From NCBI GenBank assembly GCA_034436045.1, contig DAOTVZ010000303.1:1-36019 (forward strand): a stretch of 36,019 bases of DNA. The letters run 5' to 3'. Shown in pieces: positions 23,334-28,180 of the stretch. Position 1 is the first letter of the stretch; every line of letters begins with the position of its first letter. The notes beneath the pieces were generated by a model, which saw nothing but the letters and a program-made list of their open reading frames with translations, ran no database searches and was not told the origin of the DNA. The stretch is from H111-94 sp034436045 (lineage in GTDB: Bacteria; Chloroflexota; Ktedonobacteria; Ktedonobacterales; Ktedonobacteraceae). The position numbers and the translations under genes were made by a program.

Positions 23334-24719
23334 ATGACGCTAGCAGAAAGCAGCGAAAACAAAGCGACAGCGGCGGTCAAAGATACCCCGCTGGTACCAA
23401 TTGAAAAAGTGGTTGCGCTGAGCAAACGGCGCGGCTTCGTCTACCCCAACTCGGAAATCTACGGCGGCGTGGCCGGTATCTATGACTTCGGCCCGCTCGG
23501 CGTCGAACTACGTAACAATATCCGCCGCTACTGGTGGTGGTCGATGGTGCAACTGCATGACAACGTGGTGGGCATCGAGGGCGCGAATATCACCCATCCG
23601 CGCGTCTGGGAAGCCAGTGGCCACGTTGAAAATTTCGTTGACCGCCTGACCGAGTGTTCCAATTGTAAACGCCGCTTCCGCGTCGATCATTTGCCCCCAG
23701 AGAACTGGGAGCAGCGCAAATGCCCCGCCTGCGGCGGCAAGCTGAGCGAGCCGCGCAACTTCAACCTGCTGATGGAAACCTACCTGGGCGTGGTTGAGGG
23801 CGACCGCATGAAGACCTATCTACGCGGCGAAGCCTGCCAGAACATCTACCTGGACTACGACAACGTACTGAAATCCTCTCGCATGCAGATTCCCTTTGGC
23901 ATCTGCCAGATCGGTAAAGCCTTCCGCAACGAGGTCACGCCTGGCAACTTCCTGTTCCGCCAGCGCGAGTTTGAGCAGTGGGATCTGCAATTCTTTGTCC
24001 ATCCCAGCCAGATGGAATACTGGTTCAATTACTGGAAAGAGTTCCGTTTCAACTGGTACAAGGGCATCATTAACCACACCGACCGTTTGCGCTTCCGCGA
24101 GCATGCGCCCGACGAGTTGGCACACTACGCCAAACAAGCCTACGACATCGAGTACCGCACCGTGCTTGGCTGGCAGGAATGGGAGGGTATTCACTGGCGG
24201 CAGGACTGGGACCTCTCGCGCCACAGCCAGTATAGCGGACAGGATTTGAGCTATACCGACCCGATCACGAAGGAGCGCTATATTCCCTGGATCGTCGAAA
24301 CCTCCGGCGGCGTGGATCGCACCTTCCTTAACCTGCTGCTCGATGCCTACGAGGAGGAGCCAGACCCCTCCGGGCGCGAGAACGAGGTGCGCACCGTGCT
24401 ACACCTGCACCCGATGCTTGCGCCGGTCAAGGTCGCTGTGCTACCGCTGCAAAAGAACAAGGAAGAGCTGGTATCAACTGCGAAGACGCTGCATCACAAA
24501 TTGCAACGCCTGATGGTTTCGCAATACGACGACGTGGCAAATATCGGTCGTCGCTATCGCCGCCAGGATGAGATCGGTACTCCCTACTGCGTTACCATCG
24601 ACTTCCAGACGCTGGAAGACCAGACCGTCACCGTGCGCGACCGCGACACCACGAGCCAGATTCGCCTTCACATGGAGGAAGTTCCCATGTATCTGCTCGA
24701 ACGGGTGACATGGAAGTAG
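23334..24719 (+). CDS. glyS: Glycyl-tRNA synthetase, alpha2 (GlyQS-independent) type
   Basis: This class II synthetase charges tRNA-Gly. The 461-residue protein has RRGFVYPNSEIYGG and YDFGPLG (32-55), then a zinc-binding insertion with two CxxC pairs (C108, C111, C130, C133). Motif 2 region FRNEVTPGNFLFRQREFEQWD and motif 3 region ETSGGVDRTFL follow, with a C-terminal anticodon-binding domain (VAVLPLQKNKEEL to the end). It is the single-chain homodimeric type, not the alpha2beta2 type of many bacteria. The start is ATG 23334 with AAAGGA eight bases upstream. Expression is under the T-box leader directly before it. Confidence 0.95.
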   Translation: MTLAESSENKATAAVKDTPLVPIEKVVALSKRRGFVYPNSEIYGGVAGIYDFGPLGVELRNNIRRYWWWSMVQLHDNVVGIEGANITHPRVWEASGHVENFVDRLTECSNCKRRFRVDHLPPENWEQRKCPACGGKLSEPRNFNLLMETYLGVVEGDRMKTYLRGEACQNIYLDYDNVLKSSRMQIPFGICQIGKAFRNEVTPGNFLFRQREFEQWDLQFFVHPSQMEYWFNYWKEFRFNWYKGIINHTDRLRFREHAPDELAHYAKQAYDIEYRTVLGWQEWEGIHWRQDWDLSRHSQYSGQDLSYTDPITKERYIPWIVETSGGVDRTFLNLLLDAYEEEPDPSGRENEVRTVLHLHPMLAPVKVAVLPLQKNKEELVSTAKTLHHKLQRLMVSQYDDVANIGRRYRRQDEIGTPYCVTIDFQTLEDQTVTVRDRDTTSQIRLHMEEVPMYLLERVTWK

Positions 24720-24749
24720 CCAGAGGACAGGTGCAACCAGTAGCGAGGT

Positions 24750-24837
24750 AAGGCGAGCGCCAGGGGACGCTCCTACAATGATACGATGCGTTTTTTTGCT
24801 CGTTTTCATTGTAGGAGCGTCCCCTGGCGCTCGCCTT
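24750..24837. repeat. Long perfect hairpin, palindromic repeat family member 3
   Basis: Arms of 32 nt (24750-24781 and 24806-24837) are exact reverse complements around a 24-nt T-rich loop. The arms share CTACAATGA / TCATTGTAGG and GAGCGTCCC with member 1. It starts 31 bp after the glyS stop. The T-run is in the loop, not after the stem. Confidence 0.92.
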
Positions 24838-24874
24838 GTAGCACGTCTTTTCATTTCTCTAAAAATCGTGGCTC

Positions 24875-25177
24875 ACCCATTTGTTTCTATCTTATTAGTG
24901 GAGTCTTCTATACATGTGGTATTTTTCTAAACTTTATACAAGAATATTTACCAATATTTCACCGAGACCTTCACGTGCTGCGTATCTGTCTACGCTTAAC
25001 ATTAGCCATGTCGGGATGAGAGAGACACGGAACGAGGAAGCGAACTTCAGGGTAGTTCCTTCCAGTCTCGTGTAGGCAAAACCTCTCTGCACCACAATGG
25101 CATACTCTTTACGCAACAAGACTGTGCCATAAAAATTATAGTTTACAAAAAATATTAAAGTAAAAAGGAGAAAAACA
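24875..25177 (+). promoter_or_regulatory. Upstream leader of the first peptide gene (duplicated at 26143-26434)
   Basis: This AT-rich region aligns along most of its length with the region before the third precursor gene. Shared blocks include ACCCAT, CCAATATTT, TTAGC-ATGTCGG, GAGAGAGAC, GGCATACTCTT and GCCATAAAAA. A hairpin (TGGCATA 25098-25104 with TGTGCCA 25123-25129) lies 49 bp before the start codon. A promoter must be here, but I cannot fix its boxes. The length suggests a structured 5' UTR. Confidence 0.6.
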
Positions 25178-25396
25178 ATGGAAAACAGCATGAAGACAAT
25201 TGAATTGAGCGACGAGCAATTGGCAACAGTTACTGGTGGGTTTGGCTCCGCAAAAAACTTTAACGCAACTTTGCAGTTCAACATCACAAACGTTGGCGCT
25301 CAGGCCGCAAACGGATATGGTATCAACCAGGTTGCCCCAACCAATAACAATGCCACACTGCAAGTAGCAGTGAGGAAGACCTTCTTCTTCTCCTAA
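25178..25396 (+). CDS. Double-glycine precursor peptide A1 (72 aa)
   Basis: ATG 25178 follows AAAAGGAGAAAAACA. The product has a 21-residue leader containing ELSDEQLATVTGG, the classic bacteriocin-type signal cut by C39 peptidases after Gly-Gly. The 51-residue core starts FGSAKNFNATLQ and ends RKTFFFS; it is rich in Asn, Ala, Thr and Gln and has no Cys. GINQVAPTN in the core is shared with A2. The C39-ABC transporter gene downstream should process and export it. Function (bacteriocin, signal or surface peptide) is not known. Confidence 0.88.
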   Translation: MENSMKTIELSDEQLATVTGGFGSAKNFNATLQFNITNVGAQAANGYGINQVAPTNNNATLQVAVRKTFFFS

Positions 25397-25408
25397 CCCA
25401 ATCTCCAG

Positions 25409-25559
25409 GCAGGTTTTTGCTCTATCACAGTGCCTGTAACGCTTCCAGGCACAGGCATCAACCTGAGTTGTACCAGACACCAGAAGGATGCGAGAACAAA
25501 AACCTGCTCACCGGGCCAGTACTTCACAGCGGCATGGTTTTCCCGTGTGAAGGCCATGC
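25409..25559 (+). ncRNA. Structured intercistronic element, copy 1
   Basis: It begins 13 bp after the A1 stop. A 15-bp outer stem (25409-25423 with 25493-25507, one mismatch) encloses an inner perfect hairpin GTGCCTG/CAGGCAC. A second hairpin (GCATGG...CCATGC, 25532-25559) follows. The same order of parts occurs after A2 and A3. There is no T-run after the stems. Confidence 0.75.
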
Positions 25560-25606
25560 TGCTTGTATCTATCCACACCACGCAGGATGCCAGGAGAAAA
25601 GTTACA

Positions 25607-25684
25607 GTCAACAATAAGTGGCGGACACACATTTTGAGTGACGAAGCGTTGTCACTCGTGACAGATGGGAATGCTCATAATTAA
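25607..25684 (+). pseudogene. Relic of a type B double-glycine precursor
   Basis: In frame it reads VNNKWRTHILSDEALSLVTDG then NAHN and stop. It aligns with the intact precursor B (26875) codon by codon, and its upstream AGGAGAAAAGTTACA matches too. Three lesions are visible: GTC where B has its ATG, DG in place of the GG cleavage site, and a core of only four residues. It is 21 codons to the cleavage position, like all the live leaders. Confidence 0.82.
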
Positions 25685-25701
25685 ACGAGAGGATGCAGCA
25701 T

Positions 25702-25914
25702 ATGGAAAACAGCATGAAGATAACCGAACTAAGCGACGAGCAACTGGCGACCGTAACTGGTGGCTATGGCTCCGCAAGCAACTTTGCCATAGTCGAGCAG
25801 GCAAACATAGTACTAACCGGCACACTCACCGCAAACGATAATGGTATTAATCAGGTAGCCCCAACCAATATCGCCACCACGCTTCAGATTGCGAAGACGT
25901 ACTTCTACGCCTAG
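25702..25914 (+). CDS. Double-glycine precursor peptide A2 (70 aa)
   Basis: The leader is again 21 residues and contains ELSDEQLATVTGG; the 49-residue core starts YGSASNFAIVEQAN and ends AKTYFYA. It is the closest relative of A1, sharing GSA-NF, GINQVAPTN and an aromatic C-terminus, but the middle differs. No Cys is present. An ATG three codons earlier (25693) overlaps the AGAGG ribosome site, so ATG 25702 is chosen. It has no promoter region of its own, only 17 bp after the type B relic, so it is probably on the A1 transcript. Confidence 0.87.
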   Translation: MENSMKITELSDEQLATVTGGYGSASNFAIVEQANIVLTGTLTANDNGINQVAPTNIATTLQIAKTYFYA

Positions 25915-25927
25915 CCCGGCCTCCAGG

Positions 25928-26060
25928 CAGGTTTTTGTTCTCCCACAGCGTCTATGGCGTTCCTGGAGCAGGCATCAACCTGAGGGATGTGAGAACAAAA
26001 ACCTGTTCACCGGGCGAGCGTTTCATCGCAGCATGGTCCTCCCGTGTGAAGGCCAGGGCG
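25928..26060 (+). ncRNA. Structured intercistronic element, copy 2
   Basis: A perfect 15-bp stem (CAGGTTTTTGTTCTC 25928-25942 with 25991-26005) starts 13 bp after the A2 stop. It is one pair better than copy 1, where C replaces T. The CACCGGGC block and a degraded GCATGG hairpin follow. The ribosome site GGTGCCAGGAGAAAAG remains at the end, but no type B gene follows it. Confidence 0.72.
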
Positions 26061-26142
26061 TGTGTCTCTCTCTATACCACGTAGGGTGCCAGGAGAAAAG
26101 AGCAGGCTTCTGGAACGGTTTTCCCTCTCTTAAAATGCTATA

Positions 26143-26434
26143 ACCCATCTATACTTTTTTAGTAGAGTTTTGTATAGATGAGGTTTTTATCTTAACTTAA
26201 TCCATAAAATGTTCACCAATATTTAACCTATACTTAACATGCTTCGCACCCTCTCACAAGTATTATTAGCTATGTCGGAACGAGAGAGACAGAGAAAGAT
26301 AAAGGAACTTTCGATGAGTTTCCTGGATGTCAGTATATAAACTCTCTTCGTATCCAAAAGGCATACTCTTATGTTAAGAAAGCTATGCCATAAAAAACGT
26401 ATCTCACATACTATACACAAAGGAGAAAAGGACA
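26143..26434 (+). promoter_or_regulatory. Upstream leader of the third peptide gene (copy of 24875-25177)
   Basis: It aligns with the leader before A1. It has a hairpin CATCTATAC/GTATAGATG (26147-26155 with 26171-26179). A second hairpin GGCATA/TATGCC (26360-26365 with 26384-26389) lies 46 bp before the start. In the latter the U-G pair of the A1 copy is a U-A pair, so pairing is kept. It probably carries an independent promoter for A3 and B. Confidence 0.6.
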
Positions 26435-26671
26435 ATGGTAAACAACATGAAGGCATTTGAGCTGAGCGAAGAGCAACTGGCCACAGTGACCGGTGGATAT
26501 GGCTTTAGCAAACAGAACAATGTATCCTTTATCTGGCAATATGCCCAGGCGAATGCGGCTGTCGTTAACGTGGCAGACCCGTACTTCGTCAAGAACTCTT
26601 TCAACAATAACCAGGCCCAGGCTGCTGCCGTCAATACCGCCTTCGTCTCGCAAGAGAACCAGAAGAACTAG
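26435..26671 (+). CDS. Double-glycine precursor peptide A3 (78 aa)
   Basis: AAAGGAGAAAAGGACA precedes ATG 26435. The 21-residue leader (MVNNMKAFELSEEQ, then LATVTGG) closely matches A1 and A2. The 57-residue core starts YGFSKQNNVSFIWQ and is rich in Asn, Gln, Ala and Val, ending QENQKN. It lacks GINQVAPTN and the aromatic end, so only the leader is conserved. No Cys is present. It heads the second promoter-bearing unit, upstream of precursor B. Confidence 0.87.
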   Translation: MVNNMKAFELSEEQLATVTGGYGFSKQNNVSFIWQYAQANAAVVNVADPYFVKNSFNNNQAQAAAVNTAFVSQENQKN

Positions 26672-26679
26672 CCCGCTCT

Positions 26680-26829
26680 CAGGCAAGTTTTTGTTCTCCT
26701 ACAGAGCGTATGGCGTTTCCTGGCACAGAGATAAACCCAGGCTTGCAACATAGGCACGCGAGAACAAAAACATGTCTGGCGGAGCAGCGCTTCACAGCGG
26801 CATGGCCTCCACTTGTAGAGGCCATGCCG
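26680..26829 (+). ncRNA. Structured intercistronic element, copy 3
   Basis: The outer stem GTTTTTGTTCTC (26687-26698) pairs with GAGAACAAAAAC (26760-26771). The second hairpin is a perfect 12-bp stem, CGGCATGGCCTC with GAGGCCATGCCG (26798-26809 with 26818-26829), stronger than in copies 1 and 2. The element lies between A3 and B. Confidence 0.75.
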
Positions 26830-26874
26830 TCTGTATCATGCATACAATGTAGGATGGTTAGGAGAATAGTTACA

Positions 26875-27114
26875 ATGCATAGTGATTTGCAGGTACACAT
26901 ACTGAGTGATGAAGAGTTGTCACCTGTGACTGGCGGGAGCCTTTTCCAGATCCAATTCAATATCGGCGTTGTTCCTCAAACTGCGGTTGCCAATAGTACG
27001 GCTGTCGTCTTATTCGGTGGCCCTGGTACGACTGGCATTGCCAGCAGTCTGGCCAGTACAGGACTCACTCTCCCACAATCGAATCTGGGCAGTACAGGAT
27101 TTACTCTCCCATAG
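26875..27114 (+). CDS. Double-glycine precursor peptide B (79 aa)
   Basis: The 21-residue leader (MHSDLQVHILSDEELSPVTGG minus nothing up to Gly-Gly) differs from the A type mainly in its first eight residues. The 58-residue core starts SLFQIQFNIGVV and is hydrophobic, Thr/Ser/Gly-rich and Cys-free. Its end is a duplicated STGLTLPQSNLG / STGFTLP block encoded by a 36-bp tandem repeat. In the second repeat a CAA codon has become the TAG stop. AGGAGAATAGTTACA precedes the ATG. The same gene is a relic after copy 1 of the RNA element and is absent after copy 2. Confidence 0.85.
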   Translation: MHSDLQVHILSDEELSPVTGGSLFQIQFNIGVVPQTAVANSTAVVLFGGPGTTGIASSLASTGLTLPQSNLGSTGFTLP

Positions 27115-27126
27115 TCGAATCCGAGA
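27055..27126 (+). repeat. 36-bp tandem direct repeat at the 3' end of precursor B
   Basis: Units 27055-27090 and 27091-27126 are near-identical; they start AGTACAGGA and share TCTCCCA and TCGAATC. The second unit carries the stop codon, so its last codons are untranslated. Confidence 0.8.
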
Positions 27127-27140
27127 TAATCCCCCCCATT

Positions 27141-27185
27141 CACAGGGTATGTACATTAAGACAAAACAGACGTACCTACCCTGTG
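27141..27185 (+). repeat. Hairpin before the fifth precursor gene
   Basis: CACAGGGTATGTAC (27141-27154) pairs with GTACCTACCCTGTG (27172-27185) with one mismatch. It is followed by an A-run and the AAGGAG of the next gene, not by a T-run. It may protect or separate transcript segments. Confidence 0.6.
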
Positions 27186-27215
27186 GATAGCAAAAAAAAG
27201 GAGTTAAGAACATTT

Positions 27216-27509
27216 ATGCATAGCAATTTCCATATGCGCTCGCTCAACGATGAGCAACTGGCGCAGGTGACGGGTGGTGACGCTTATAATATGGGCAATA
27301 CAGCCACTGTCTATCAGTTCGTCTATGCACCACAGTATATCTTTATCATCAACAGTAATATCAGTGGCTCTACCATTGGTGGGGATACGATCTACGAGGT
27401 TAGTTCGATCAGCCAGCTCAACCAACTGCTGAATATGGGTCATCATGCCCATCAGCATCATGATTATGATTATGACCGTGACCATGACCGCCAGCATCAT
27501 AGACGGTAA
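27216..27509 (+). CDS. Double-glycine precursor peptide C with His/Asp-rich tail (97 aa)
   Basis: The 21-residue leader ends LNDEQLAQVTGG. The core of 76 residues starts DAYNMGNTATVYQF and includes hydrophobic YIFIINSNISGSTIGG. It ends with a tail of about 23 residues dense in His, Asp, Tyr and Arg (HHAHQHHDYDYD, then RDHDRQHH). The tail suggests binding of Zn, Ni or Cu, or a histatin-like action; neither is shown. ATG 27216 is chosen because it gives the 21-residue leader seen in the other four; AAGGAG lies 12 bases upstream. The frame is open to a GTG at 27183. Confidence 0.82.
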   Translation: MHSNFHMRSLNDEQLAQVTGGDAYNMGNTATVYQFVYAPQYIFIINSNISGSTIGGDTIYEVSSISQLNQLLNMGHHAHQHHDYDYDRDHDRQHHRR

Positions 27510-27609
27510 AACGGAACGCTGGTCGGTCGGGATGGCTTACGGGTAATAGAAGTGATAAAGGCAAAAGATGAAGCCATGCTTCTATAGCACAAGGTAGGGA
27601 GATCCAACG

Positions 27610-28170
27610 ATGCCGGTATCGAATAACACCATTTTTCGCAGCAAGATGATCCAAAAATACATCCAGAACAGGGAGAAGAGTGTGCTACCGCGTGTGATTG
27701 CACCTCCCGTGTTTCTCTTGTGCTGGTTCATCCTGATATTGCTCATCGCGGCAGGTGTTGCTGTCTGGCAGGGACAGGTGCCGGTGTATGTCAGCGGAAC
27801 AGGCATTGTTCCTGGTCAGCATACCTCGTCTCAGCAGACCGGTACAGCGATTGCTGTCATCTTTTTGCCAGTCGGCAGTGTCTCTCGGCTACACGCTGGC
27901 TTGCCTATCCAGTTGCAAATTGGGCAGAGCGGGCCAGTGCTGCATACGGCCATTGATACCGTTGAGCGCACGCCTCTCAGCCCGCAACAGGTGCGGCAGC
28001 AGTATGGCTTGCAGGTGCCCGCACCTTCCTGTGTAGTCATTGCTGACTTAGGATCGGCATTTCCGGCCCACCTGTATGCCGGGAGCCTGGTGCAAGCGCA
28101 AATCCAGATTGGCTCAGAGAGCTTGCTTTCGCTCTTTCCTGTGTTGAATAGTTTGCTACACATTCGCTAG
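27610..28170 (+). CDS. Short HlyD-like membrane fusion protein
   Basis: The 186-residue protein has a cytoplasmic N-terminus, one membrane helix (about 31-53, VIAPPVFLLCWFILILLIAAGV) and an external domain. VPVYVSGTGIVPGQ and the C-terminal GSLVQAQIQIGSESLLSLFPVLNSLL match the ends of HlyD-type adaptors. The usual long alpha-helical hairpin and lipoyl halves are missing. The segment between looks like the beta-barrel only (VGSVSRLHAGLPIQLQIG). This fits a cell without an outer membrane. GGGAG lies eight bases before the ATG, and the transporter follows after 10 bp. Confidence 0.75.
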   Translation: MPVSNNTIFRSKMIQKYIQNREKSVLPRVIAPPVFLLCWFILILLIAAGVAVWQGQVPVYVSGTGIVPGQHTSSQQTGTAIAVIFLPVGSVSRLHAGLPIQLQIGQSGPVLHTAIDTVERTPLSPQQVRQQYGLQVPAPSCVVIADLGSAFPAHLYAGSLVQAQIQIGSESLLSLFPVLNSLLHIR

Positions 28171-28180
28171 ATGCAGAGAT

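Noticed and set aside
24750..24837. Terminator of glyS
   Set aside because: The stem is symmetrical and 32 bp long with no T-run after it, and shares its core with repeats at other loci.
24934..25287. Minus-strand open frame of 117 residues over A1
   Set aside because: It is antisense to a precursor gene with a strong ribosome site; no ribosome site or family match supports it.
25409..26829. CRISPR array
   Set aside because: The repeated blocks are long structured elements separated by coding genes, without short uniform repeats and spacers or cas genes.
25178..27509. Lanthipeptide or other thioether RiPP precursors
   Set aside because: No core contains Cys, and no LanM, LanBC or radical SAM gene is in the window.
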